DNA of 44,494 nt from Dehalococcoidales bacterium (GCA_028716145.1 JAQUQL010000003.1:1-44494), one strand, 5' to 3'; shown: positions 8,614 to 17,505, numbered from the stretch's first letter. Translations and numbers: made by a program. The notes: generated from the sequence alone by a model not told the origin.

Positions 8614-8859
8614 TTAACCGGCTTGCGCTTTGGAAAGCATTTCTGCAATTTCCTGCCTGGCTGGTACTTTGCCGGCGCAAACAACTTCTTCATTTATTAC
8701 CAGGCCCGGTGTGGTGAGAATGGGGTAATCCATTATTTTTCCCATGTCCTGGATGTATTCTATTTTGGCTGATATTCCCATTTCGTCCACTACTTCCCGT
8801 ACTAATTTGTCCAGCTTGTGGCATTTGGCACAGCCCGGTCCTAAAATTTTAATGTCCAT
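8614..8859 (-). CDS. Small thioredoxin/glutaredoxin-like protein (MTH895/ArsE-like)
   Basis: 81 aa; MDIKILGPGCAKCHKLDKLV...TPGLVINEEVV, CxxC motif. Confidence 0.9.
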   Translation of the reverse strand: MDIKILGPGCAKCHKLDKLVREVVDEMGISAKIEYIQDMGKIMDYPILTTPGLVINEEVVCAGKVPARQEIAEMLSKAQAG

Positions 8860-8880
8860 GTTTTTCTCCTTTAATGATTA

Positions 8881-9918
8881 TTAAGCAACAGCACCAAAGA
8901 TAAGTCCTGAAATGGTGGCAAATAACACCACCAGCCCAACATAGGTAAGGGTTTTTTTGGTTCCCATAATAGAACGTATAACCAGCATATTGGGCAGAGA
9001 AAGAGCTGGACCCGCCAGCAGCAAAGCCAGAGACGGGCCTTTGCCCATACCAAGATCCATCAGAGCCTTGATTATGGGTACTTCTGTAAGGGTGGCGAAA
9101 TACATCAATGAACCGAATATCGAGGCAAAGAAATTGGCACCGATGCTGTTACCACCAACAAACCGCCCGACTGCAGCTTCAGGAAGAAGTACAGTTATGA
9201 TGCCGGCAGCAAAAACACCTACCAGCAGCCAGGGGGTGATAAGGCGGACGAACCGCCAGGTTTCCTTCATCCATATACCAAATTCATCACGCGTAAACCA
9301 TTTCCATACGATTATCACCAAAGCCGCCAGACTGACCCCCAGCATTATCCAGTTGGAGGAAGCCGCAAAAAGAAGCACTCCAACCAGAACTACAAATAAT
9401 ACTATTTGCTGCCACCACTTCTTGGCGTCCGGATCATCGCAAAGATTGGCAAAGGCCGCGTCATTTTTCTTGTTTCGATCTTCGTTGCGGTATATGAATG
9501 CCATTATGAGCCCGATAGCTACTGAAAACAGTATCGCACCGATCGCTCTTGCTATCCCAAGATCAAGCCCCAGCAGGCGGGCAGAATAGGTGATCGCCAG
9601 AACGTTGATGGCAGGTCCGGAATAGAGAAATGCGACAGCCGGACCGATACCGGCTCCCCTTTTATATATGCCTCCAAAAAGTGGAAGAACTGTACAGGAG
9701 CAAACTGCCAGAATCGTGCCGGAAACAGAAGCGACGCCATATGAGAGAAATCGATTGGCGTTAGGGCCAAAATACTTAAGCACGGCATTCTGGGAAATAA
9801 AAACCGATATTGCACCGGCGATAAAAAAAGCCGGAACCAGGCATGTTATTACATGCGCTGAAAGGTATTCCAGCAGGGCATTCCATCCTCCTTGGGCAAG
9901 TTCGGCAAGAAGTTCCAT
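8881..9918 (-). CDS. UPF0718/ArsP-type permease
   Basis: 345 aa polytopic; AVCSCTVLPLFGGIYKRGAGIGPAVAFLYSGPAINVLAI motif. Confidence 0.88.
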   Translation of the reverse strand: MELLAELAQGGWNALLEYLSAHVITCLVPAFFIAGAISVFISQNAVLKYFGPNANRFLSYGVASVSGTILAVCSCTVLPLFGGIYKRGAGIGPAVAFLYSGPAINVLAITYSARLLGLDLGIARAIGAILFSVAIGLIMAFIYRNEDRNKKNDAAFANLCDDPDAKKWWQQIVLFVVLVGVLLFAASSNWIMLGVSLAALVIIVWKWFTRDEFGIWMKETWRFVRLITPWLLVGVFAAGIITVLLPEAAVGRFVGGNSIGANFFASIFGSLMYFATLTEVPIIKALMDLGMGKGPSLALLLAGPALSLPNMLVIRSIMGTKKTLTYVGLVVLFATISGLIFGAVA

Positions 9919-9924
9919 TTACTT

Positions 9925-10350
9925 TTAACTCTTCCTTCCCGGCTTAACCATTTCGTTTAATATCCAAACGAACTGGTCTTCAGCCGCTTGCTCTTTTTTT
10001 GCGCAACAGGAATTACCGGTTATGACCCGCTGGATATTTTGAAGGTTGTATCTGTCATAACTCGCCTGCTCATCGTTCTTCAACATGCTTTCTATGTTAT
10101 GGAGCAGGCAGGTAACAAGAGGGGAGGCTTTGCTTTTATTTGCAGAATATAATGACCATTGGCCTTCCCTGGTCATGGTTAGCAACCCTGCATCGTATAA
10201 CTGGTTTAAATTGCGAGATGCGCGGGTTTGAGAGATATCAAGTGCCGACATTACTTCACAGACACAGCATTCACGCATCAGTAGAATGTTAAGAATACGT
10301 AGCCTGGTCTCGTCGCTGAGAGCTTTAAACATTTTCGCTGTGATTTTCAT
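9925..10350 (-). CDS. ArsR-family metalloregulatory transcriptional repressor
   Basis: 141 aa; FKALSDETRLRILNILLMRECCVCEVMSALDISQTRASRNLNQL winged helix with a Cys cluster; extra CC near the C-terminus. Confidence 0.93.
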   Translation of the reverse strand: MKITAKMFKALSDETRLRILNILLMRECCVCEVMSALDISQTRASRNLNQLYDAGLLTMTREGQWSLYSANKSKASPLVTCLLHNIESMLKNDEQASYDRYNLQNIQRVITGNSCCAKKEQAAEDQFVWILNEMVKPGRKS

Positions 10351-10370
10351 CTCGGATTAATTTCTTTAAT

Positions 10371-10382
10371 GCGCATATGCGC
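10371..10382. promoter_or_regulatory. Putative ArsR operator (perfect palindrome GCGCATATGCGC)
   Basis: Perfect 12-nt palindrome just downstream of the -10 of a predicted promoter, and 21 nt upstream of the arsR start. Confidence 0.55.
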
Positions 10383-10390
10383 TTATAAGA

Positions 10391-10420
10391 ATTGTAAACC
10401 CAGTAATATAATAATGTCAA
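10391..10420 (-). promoter_or_regulatory. Predicted sigma70-type promoter of the arsR...lipA operon
   Basis: Minus strand reads TTGACA - 18 nt - TACAAT. Confidence 0.65.
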
Positions 10421-10487
10421 TACCGGAGGCGCGAGGTGGTTTTGGTTTATGGGATGCGGAGCTTTATCTGTTATAATCAACTGGAAT

Positions 10488-11666
10488 ATGGCTGCAAATA
10501 TTTCTCTTTATATACATATCCCTTTTTGCATCAGAAAATGCTCTTACTGCTCTTTCGTGTCTTACTCTGGCAGACAGGATGCCATGGAGCAATATTCGCA
10601 AGCGCTTACCAGGGAAATAATCCAGCGCGTTGATAACCGGATGTTGAAAAGTGTTTATTTCGGGGGTGGTACCCCAAGCCTTCTTCCGGCTGATCATATA
10701 AGCAGGCTGCTTGAGTGTATCGGCACTCATCTCCCGCAAAACAGGGAAATAGAAATAAGCCTTGAGGCCAATCCGGGAACAATCAACCATAAACACCTGT
10801 ACGCAATGCTCTCTTCGGGGGTAAACCGTCTTAGTATCGGGTTGCAAAGCCTTGATGACGGAGAGCTAGGCGTCTTGGGTCGTCTGCATAGCTCGGCTGA
10901 AGGATTGAATGCAGTGGCATACGCTCGCGGAGTCGGTTTTAAAAATATCAACCTGGATCTGATTTACGGTATTCCCGGCCAAACCTTGCCATCCTGGCAG
11001 TACACCCTGGAAGGAGTTTTGAGCCTGGAACCGGAGCACCTTTCCCTTTACGGCCTGAGCCTGGAGAGTGGCACTGCAATGATGGAAAAGATTGAAGCTG
11101 GTGAGTTGCCCACTATTGATCCGGATGTCAGCGCCGAACAATACGAACTGGCTGAAAAGATACTGGCGGCGAAAGGTTACCGGCATTATGAGATTTCAAA
11201 CTGGGCAAAGCCAGGTTTTGAATGCCGGCACAATATGGTTTACTGGAAAAACGAAGAATATATTGGGGTGGGTGCTGGAGCCTGCTCACATATTGGAGGG
11301 CATCGTTTTTTGAATACCTCTTCTCTGGAAAAATACATCGATGCGTTTACGGGTAATGGGGCAGCCGTCGAAAGTGATGAAACCATCAGCCCGGAGATGG
11401 CTGCGGCTGAAGCAGCGATACTTGCCTTGAGGCTGGAAGAAGGAGTAGAGATAAGCAGCTACAATAATGATTACAAAACAGACATTCTGTCTGTTAACAG
11501 CAAGGAGATAAAGGAGCTTGAATCCTACGGACTTATTGAAAATAATGGAGTTAACATAAAGTTAACTCCAAGAGGGAGATTGCTGGGTAATGAGGTGTTT
11601 TGGAGGTTTCTCCCAGCGTCTTCAGCTCAGAACGACACAAACCAGGTAGCAATGGAGAGAGAATGA
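10488..11666 (+). CDS. hemW: Radical SAM family heme chaperone HemW
   Basis: ORF from 10449; likely start MAANISLYIHIPFCIRKCSYCSFVS; YFGGGTPSLL; SIGLQSLDD; NLDLIYGIPGQT. Confidence 0.9.
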   Translation: MAANISLYIHIPFCIRKCSYCSFVSYSGRQDAMEQYSQALTREIIQRVDNRMLKSVYFGGGTPSLLPADHISRLLECIGTHLPQNREIEISLEANPGTINHKHLYAMLSSGVNRLSIGLQSLDDGELGVLGRLHSSAEGLNAVAYARGVGFKNINLDLIYGIPGQTLPSWQYTLEGVLSLEPEHLSLYGLSLESGTAMMEKIEAGELPTIDPDVSAEQYELAEKILAAKGYRHYEISNWAKPGFECRHNMVYWKNEEYIGVGAGACSHIGGHRFLNTSSLEKYIDAFTGNGAAVESDETISPEMAAAEAAILALRLEEGVEISSYNNDYKTDILSVNSKEIKELESYGLIENNGVNIKLTPRGRLLGNEVFWRFLPASSAQNDTNQVAMERE

Positions 11667-13483
11667 ACCAGAACTTGATTAGAAACTTTTGCATAATCGC
11701 TCATATCGATCATGGTAAATCGACTTTGGCTGACCGGCTGATCGATATAGCCGGTACCATGAAGAGAAGCAAAGTGACCGAGCAGGTTATGGATAGCATG
11801 GAGCTTGAACGCGAAAGGGGAATCACGATCAAAGCCAAGGCGGTCAGGCTGGATTATAAAAACCGTGCTGGAGAGCACTTCAGGCTTAACCTTATCGATA
11901 CGCCAGGCCATGTTGATTTTTCTTACGAAGTTTCGCGTACACTGGTTGCCTGTGAAGGCGCCGTGCTGGTTATCGATGCCACTCAGGGAATCCAGGCGCA
12001 AACCCTGGCCAACATCTATATAGCCATGGAACACAACCTGGTGGTGATCCCTGTCATCAACAAGATAGATCTTCCCGGAAGTGAGCCCGAAAGGGTCATG
12101 GAAGAGATAAAAAGCGTACTGGGCTACAACCTCAGCGAAACCTTTTTTATCAGTGCAAAAACAGGACAGGGAGTTGGCGAACTCGTCGAGGCGATTGTCG
12201 ATCGGATCCCTCCTCCGGGTGGCGATTTGAATCTCCCTACCAGGGCTCTTATTTTTGACTCCCATTACGATGATTACAAGGGAGTCATCGCTTACGTTCG
12301 GGTGGTTGACGGAAGGCTGGAAAAAGGCAGCAAGGTGAGGTTGATGGGAGAGGGCACCCAGATGGAAGTGCTGGAGCTGGGATATTTCGCTCCTGACCCC
12401 ACTCCGGCTGAATCACTGCAAGCTGGTGAGGTCGGCTACATAGCAACCGGTTTAAAGAGTGTAGCTGAATGCAGGGTTGGAGATACGGTAACTGTTGTCT
12501 CGGGCGGTGCAACTGAACCGCTTATCGGGTACGACCTGCCCAAACCGATGGTTTATGCTGGCATTTACCCTACCCAGGCCGATGATTACGCTGACCTCAG
12601 GGAGGCGATAGAAAAACTGAACTTAAACGATGCTTCACTGACTTTCGAGCCGGAAGCAAGCCCAATTCTGGGGCAGGGTTTTCGCTGTGGATTTCTGGGG
12701 TTGCTACACCTTGATATTGTTGTAGAGAGGCTGGAGAGGGAATTTGGGCTTTCGCTGGTTGTAACTATCCCGGGGGTAAAGTTCATGGTAACCAAAACCA
12801 GCGGCGAAATAAGCGATGTTACCAGCCCGGTGGATTTTCCTGATCCCTCCGAAATTGCAAAAATCGAAGAACCGTGGGTCAGGATTTCGGTGGTGACCCC
12901 TTCCAACTTTATTGGCGCACTGATGGAAGTCATGCAGGAATTTGAAGGGGTGTACAAGCATACCGAGTATCTTGGGCAGTTTACCGCTTTGGGCGAAACT
13001 GGCCAGCGGGTTCAGCTTGAATACGAAATGCCATTGCGCAGCATGCTGACAACTTTTTATGACTATTTAAAAAGCCGCAGTCGGGGGTATGCTTCCCTTG
13101 ACCATGAGCTGCTGGGTTACCGGGAGGCTAAGCTGGTGAAGCTGGACGTACTGGTTAATGATGTGAAAGTGGATGCTTTCAGCCGCATTATACCTCCGGA
13201 AAAAGCTCATGATATCGGCAAAGCGGTGGTAAGCAAATTGAAGGATTCAATCCCTCGCCAGCTTTTCAAAGTGCCTTTGCAGGCGGCTATAGGTGGCCGG
13301 ATCGTTGCCAGGGAAGATATTTCTGCCCGTCGTAAGGATGTGCTTTCCAAATGCTATGGTGGCGACATAACCCGCAAGAGGAAGCTTCTGGAAAAGCAAA
13401 AAGAAGGCAAAAAGAAGATGAAGATGATCGGCAAGGTGGAAGTACCCAAAGAAGCCTTCCTGAGCATTATGAAGCTGGGGTAA
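11663..13483 (+). CDS. lepA: Elongation factor 4 (LepA)
   Basis: MNQNLIRNFCIIAHIDHGKSTLADRLID...; full-length translation GTPase; ATGA overlap with the hemW stop. Confidence 0.97.
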   Translation: MNQNLIRNFCIIAHIDHGKSTLADRLIDIAGTMKRSKVTEQVMDSMELERERGITIKAKAVRLDYKNRAGEHFRLNLIDTPGHVDFSYEVSRTLVACEGAVLVIDATQGIQAQTLANIYIAMEHNLVVIPVINKIDLPGSEPERVMEEIKSVLGYNLSETFFISAKTGQGVGELVEAIVDRIPPPGGDLNLPTRALIFDSHYDDYKGVIAYVRVVDGRLEKGSKVRLMGEGTQMEVLELGYFAPDPTPAESLQAGEVGYIATGLKSVAECRVGDTVTVVSGGATEPLIGYDLPKPMVYAGIYPTQADDYADLREAIEKLNLNDASLTFEPEASPILGQGFRCGFLGLLHLDIVVERLEREFGLSLVVTIPGVKFMVTKTSGEISDVTSPVDFPDPSEIAKIEEPWVRISVVTPSNFIGALMEVMQEFEGVYKHTEYLGQFTALGETGQRVQLEYEMPLRSMLTTFYDYLKSRSRGYASLDHELLGYREAKLVKLDVLVNDVKVDAFSRIIPPEKAHDIGKAVVSKLKDSIPRQLFKVPLQAAIGGRIVAREDISARRKDVLSKCYGGDITRKRKLLEKQKEGKKKMKMIGKVEVPKEAFLSIMKLG

Positions 13484-13589
13484 CTAACACAGGGCAGTCA
13501 CTGTTACTATCTCATCTGACAGGAAGATTACTTTTCTGATCTCATAACAGCATAAACGGAATTCCTGCTGTTGCCAGTTTATCCAGATG

Positions 13590-13967
13590 CTAGGAATCAG
13601 AGGTTGTTAACCTGGTTCCGCATTCCGGGCAGTATTTCATGCCTTTATTTGTTTTTGTTCCGCAGTTTGTACAATAACCTTCTGTTTCAATATGAGCATG
13701 AGTAGAGCCTCTAACTGGCAAAGCCTGGTCTTTTTTACTGCTCTTGGTCAACGCCAAAACCAGTGCAACTACCCAGCCAATAAAAGTCCATCCCAACAGA
13801 GAGTTCAGCAGGAATACTGTAAGTTTGTTATCGGTGTTTCGGGCAAGTGAAATTATAGTGGGTACAAAATATAAGGGAAATAGAATTATAGCTACTTCTA
13901 TCGGGCCGGGAGGATTAATTGCCAATGGTAACGATTGTATTAATTCAATTGCATATGAAGCCAGCAT
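13590..13967 (-). CDS. Superinfection-immunity (T4 Imm-like) domain membrane protein with C-terminal zinc ribbon
   Basis: YFVPTIISLARNTDNKLTVFLLNSLLGWTFIGWVVALVLAL plus YCTNCGTKTNKGMKYCPECGTRL. Confidence 0.8.
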   Translation of the reverse strand: MLASYAIELIQSLPLAINPPGPIEVAIILFPLYFVPTIISLARNTDNKLTVFLLNSLLGWTFIGWVVALVLALTKSSKKDQALPVRGSTHAHIETEGYCTNCGTKTNKGMKYCPECGTRLTTSDS

Positions 13968-14293
13968 AATCGAACCCCTTCTACTTATTTACCTGTACTG
14001 CTTCGCTCAATTGTACAACTTGATTTCCTGTTGTCAATGATTTTTACTATTTTTTACAGCCAGCCAGCACTGTTGGTTGGGCAGGGCAGACAATGCGGTT
14101 TCATATGGTTATAACCTTAATACATGGGTGGGGCGGGTTAAAGGATAACTGGAATTCAGGAAAAGCAGGTATTGAACAAGGCCTGAGGTTGAGTTACTAT
14201 CAATATATCAATCTGAGTAAAAAGGTATTGCAGAGTTGCAAGCAGGTCTAGCTAAGTTGCAGGAGTAAACAGTGAATCGGGAGAGGTGCAAAA

Positions 14294-14566
14294 ATGGATA
14301 ATTTCTTTGTAATACCTATTTTATACACTGTCTTTATTGGAGGCGTATTCGTTTTTGGTTACTGGGCTTATGCAAAAGGAGTATCAGTAAAATGGTATGA
14401 ATTGCTTTCGGTTGTTACAGGCTCGCTGTTGGGCTTGATGACATGTGTATACGTATTAAATTACTTATCTGCCGTCTGGCTGATCCTGCTCATGCCCGCT
14501 CTAGCTTTAATTTTATTTGGTTGGTGGTGTGTTACAGGCCGCTATAAAACAAGCAATCGTACATAG
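14294..14566 (+). CDS. Small hypothetical membrane protein
   Basis: 90 aa with 3 hydrophobic segments; SD gggagagg upstream. Confidence 0.55.
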   Translation: MDNFFVIPILYTVFIGGVFVFGYWAYAKGVSVKWYELLSVVTGSLLGLMTCVYVLNYLSAVWLILLMPALALILFGWWCVTGRYKTSNRT

Positions 14567-14634
14567 TGTATTCAAGCATATCAATCATGGAAATAAAAAC
14601 GATTTGCGCGCTGTAATCCCCGCCTTTTGCCAGC

Positions 14635-15111
14635 CTAACGGATGCTTACTTCAAAAGTTTTCTCATCCCGGACAGACGACCCAAGGATAGTATGTGAATA
14701 TAAAAACTCGACCTGGGTTGTGCCGCTGTCAATCGCTTTGAAAATAAAGTACTGGTTGCCCCTGTCGTCCATAAAATCTATCCCGAACCAAACATAGCTG
14801 CTTTCTATTAATTCCAGGCAGCTGTTGTCATGTGTGACCGTCCAAACCAGCCCCAATCTGGGGTTTCTGGGTAGTGCTATAGCAAACACCTCGCCGGTTT
14901 CAGTTTCAACCTTTTCACTCATCTGATAATAGGTTGGAATATCCAGCCAGGAAATAACAGGGGTTTCTGCAACTGTAGTTACCGTTATGGTTTTGGTTTG
15001 AACTGGACTATTGCAGCCGCTGGCGAACGCAGATGCTGTAAAAGTGAGTAGAAGAACAGCCAAAAGAAGTCTTCCTGATTTATTTTTTTGTAAATTATTT
15101 TGTGTTGGCAT
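14635..15111 (-). CDS. Lipoprotein with chagasin (I42)-like cysteine peptidase inhibitor domain
   Basis: Signal peptide ending ASGC; GEVFAIALPRNPRLGLVWTV...YFIFKAIDSGTTQVEFLYSH...KTFEVSI resembles the chagasin fold. Confidence 0.65.
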   Translation of the reverse strand: MPTQNNLQKNKSGRLLLAVLLLTFTASAFASGCNSPVQTKTITVTTVAETPVISWLDIPTYYQMSEKVETETGEVFAIALPRNPRLGLVWTVTHDNSCLELIESSYVWFGIDFMDDRGNQYFIFKAIDSGTTQVEFLYSHTILGSSVRDEKTFEVSIR

Positions 15112-15637
15112 GGCTGATTCCAGGGTATATGCTTTTGCCCCTGAGTATGAGGATTATTCCCGATGCTGCCAGGGCTATAAATGTCAGGAACAGGAACACC
15201 ACCAAAACTCCGGGTTCATTGAACAGGGGTAATGTAGTCAAATCACTCATCAGGATTGATGCCAGGAGGTAAATACCACTAATCATAAAAATCAATCCCC
15301 CGGCAACAACATGCAGCCTCCTGGCAACTTCAAGCGTAATGGCAATAAACCCTATACTGCCCAGAAAAGTAATGATAGCGTAAAGTAAAATACCCAGAAG
15401 ACTATGAGAGGCTTCGATGCTTTGGGCAATATTGATGATTACGGCAAATATAACGGCCGACGTTAACAGGGCATAAAATACAAGCTGAGCGGTTATGGTG
15501 AGCGATATTCTTTTTGATAGCTGTATTTTCTTTTGGAAAAATTGCACCCATTGAACGATTGCCCATATCACAAATATCGGCAAGCCGATCGCCATTAAAA
15601 CCAGGGCTATCCAGCCTAAAACTTCGCTGTATTCCAT
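15095..15637 (-). CDS. Hypothetical multi-pass membrane protein
   Basis: 180 aa with about 5 hydrophobic segments; overlaps the start of the downstream chagasin-like gene. Confidence 0.6.
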   Translation of the reverse strand: MEYSEVLGWIALVLMAIGLPIFVIWAIVQWVQFFQKKIQLSKRISLTITAQLVFYALLTSAVIFAVIINIAQSIEASHSLLGILLYAIITFLGSIGFIAITLEVARRLHVVAGGLIFMISGIYLLASILMSDLTTLPLFNEPGVLVVFLFLTFIALAASGIILILRGKSIYPGISHANTK

Positions 15638-15782
15638 CTGCTCTTCCCAATGCCCATTGTACCCCGATATTATCCGGTGTCAATAGTGGTTCAGCAAGAG
15701 ATAATAAGTTCATTTTGATTGCCGGCAAGTGAACTGCCCGGTATAATTTAACACTGTCTTCGATTAATAATGGAGTGTTTTT

Positions 15783-16103
15783 ATGTGGATAGCTAACCTG
15801 GCTTCGGGTGCTTTGCTGTTGTTCCTGGGGTTTATAACTCGAGTTTTTAAGTTGAGCATGCTTGTTGCAGGATATAACACTGCCTCTGAAGAAGAAAAAA
15901 AGAAAATCGATGAAAAAAAGATGACCCGGTATGTGGGTAATCTGCTGATGATAGCGGCCGGAATTTTACTTGTGTTCGGTCTGGTTTCTTTGTGGTTCGA
16001 ATTTGCAGACTATTTGTTTTGGATTTCGTGGGGATTGTTTTTGGCAGTCATAATTGGTGGACTGGTATATTTAAACACCGGCAAACGGCTGGAAAAAGAA
16101 TAA
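15783..16103 (+). CDS. DUF3784-like small membrane protein
   Basis: LSMLVAGYNTASEEEKKKIDEKKMTRYVGNLLMIAAGI pattern. Confidence 0.7.
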   Translation: MWIANLASGALLLFLGFITRVFKLSMLVAGYNTASEEEKKKIDEKKMTRYVGNLLMIAAGILLVFGLVSLWFEFADYLFWISWGLFLAVIIGGLVYLNTGKRLEKE

Positions 16104-16184
16104 TGAGTCCATTTTCAGTCTTAACAGACGGCGTAAATTAACAGAGTGTCTGGCAATAGAACACTGTTTGATCTCAGTGAACCT

Positions 16185-16223
16185 GGCACAGCAACGCACT
16201 TGCTGTGCCGCTTTTTATTTTTT
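16185..16223 (+). terminator. Intrinsic terminator
   Basis: Perfect 9-bp stem ggcacagca/tgctgtgcc followed by a T-rich tract. Confidence 0.8.
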
Positions 16224-16242
16224 AAGCAGGGAAGTATTCAGG

Positions 16243-16671
16243 CTATTTAATTCCTACCAGCGTCAAATCAAAAGTGAGATCTTTCCCGGCCAGAGGATGG
16301 TTGCCATCTACGGTAATAGTGTTTTCTTCCACTTTGGTGATGGTGACTATGGCTCCGGTTCCATCAGGGCGGCTTGCGCTTAATTGCTGGCCGATACTCG
16401 GCTCCAGACCCTCGGGCAGTTGAGACCTGTCAATAGTTGCGATAGCATTATCGTTGCGTTCTCCATAAGCTTCGGCACAGGGGATGGTGATGGTTTTATT
16501 CTCTCCAACCTTCATGCCGACTATTGCTGAGTCAAAGCCCGGGATCACTGAACCTTCACCAATAGTGAACTCAAGCGGCTCGCGGTTGATGGATGAATCA
16601 AAAACCTGTCCATCGCTGAACATGCCCGTGTAGTGTACTTTTACAGTTTCTCCGTTCTGTGCAGTGACCAT
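16243..16671 (-). CDS. FKBP-type peptidyl-prolyl cis-trans isomerase (SlyD-like)
   Basis: VKVHYTGMFSDGQVFDSSINREPLEFTIGEGSVIPGFDSAIVGMKVGE...HPLAGKDLTFDLTL. Confidence 0.93.
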   Translation of the reverse strand: MVTAQNGETVKVHYTGMFSDGQVFDSSINREPLEFTIGEGSVIPGFDSAIVGMKVGENKTITIPCAEAYGERNDNAIATIDRSQLPEGLEPSIGQQLSASRPDGTGAIVTITKVEENTITVDGNHPLAGKDLTFDLTLVGIK

Positions 16672-16710
16672 TTCTTCTCCTTAATCATATAATGCCCTGG
16701 CTTTAAGCCT

Positions 16711-17199
16711 TTATGACGGGCGGATATTTTTAAATGCTTCTCTTGATTCCTCGATAATCTTGATGGCGGCGTCCTGGTCCTGCCATCCGTAAATACCGGT
16801 TTTCTTGGCCTCAAGTTCTTTGTAAACAGTAAAAAAGTGCTCAATCTCCTTAAGCATGTGCGGTGGAACATCTTCCAGTTTTTTGATGTGGTTCCACATG
16901 GGGTCATTCACCGGAACGCAGAGGATCTTTTCGTCCGGGCCTTTTTCATCCCTCATGCTAAAAAGGCCAACCGGATAGGCGTCAATCACGCATCCCGGGA
17001 AAGTAGGCTCCCACACCATTACCAGTGCATCCAGGGCATCTCCATCACCGGCCAAGGTATCCAGGATAAACCCATAATCACTGGGGTAGTGTACTGCTGA
17101 AAAAAGCATACGATTTAATTTTATGGCTTTGGTCTCGGGGTCGTATTCATATTTGTTCCGACTCCCTTTGGGGATTTCGATCATTACGGTTACCAGCAT
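16711..17199 (-). CDS. ppa: Inorganic diphosphatase
   Basis: IEIPKGSRNKYEYDPETKAIKLNR...YPSDYGFILDTLAGDGDALDALV. Confidence 0.95.
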   Translation of the reverse strand: MLVTVMIEIPKGSRNKYEYDPETKAIKLNRMLFSAVHYPSDYGFILDTLAGDGDALDALVMVWEPTFPGCVIDAYPVGLFSMRDEKGPDEKILCVPVNDPMWNHIKKLEDVPPHMLKEIEHFFTVYKELEAKKTGIYGWQDQDAAIKIIEESREAFKNIRPS

Positions 17200-17311
17200 T
17201 GAGTTTATACTTCCTTTTTTGTTTATAATACAGGTCTGTTATATAAGCCTGGCACTCGTGCGACAGGGAAATAAACTGTGAAATAAATATAAGTTACGTT
17301 ATGAACCTTTG

Positions 17312-17344
17312 AAGAGGTAGTTGCCGTTGGTCGGCCTCTTTTTC
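17312..17344 (+). terminator. Candidate plus-strand intrinsic terminator with no upstream plus-strand ORF
   Basis: aagagg ... cctctttttc stem followed by a T tract. Confidence 0.5.
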
Positions 17345-17371
17345 AGCGAATATATGCTGACATTATATTAC

Positions 17372-17454
17372 TTGTGAACCCATCACACAAATCCGGGCAG
17401 TACCAACCTCAGGCGGCAAGTCCTGGAAACAGCCTGGCGGTAATGGGTTGTCAA
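17372..17454. other. Structured intergenic element (nested inverted repeats) upstream of the 17506 CDS
   Basis: TTG..AACCCAT / TACC / CAGGC ... GCCTG / GGTA / ATGGGTT..CAA form nested pairing. Confidence 0.4.
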
Positions 17455-17505
17455 AACAAGATATGTTTCCTAAAATATATTAAGCAGTAAACGGGAGGTT
17501 ATATT

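Noticed and set aside
8957-9589. 210-aa plus-strand ORF
   Set aside because: Antisense to the ArsP-type permease; no family signal.
17372-17454. Possibility that the structured element is the small SRP RNA
   Set aside because: Lacks the GGAA-tetraloop/AGCAG helix-8 signature on either strand; left as an unnamed element.
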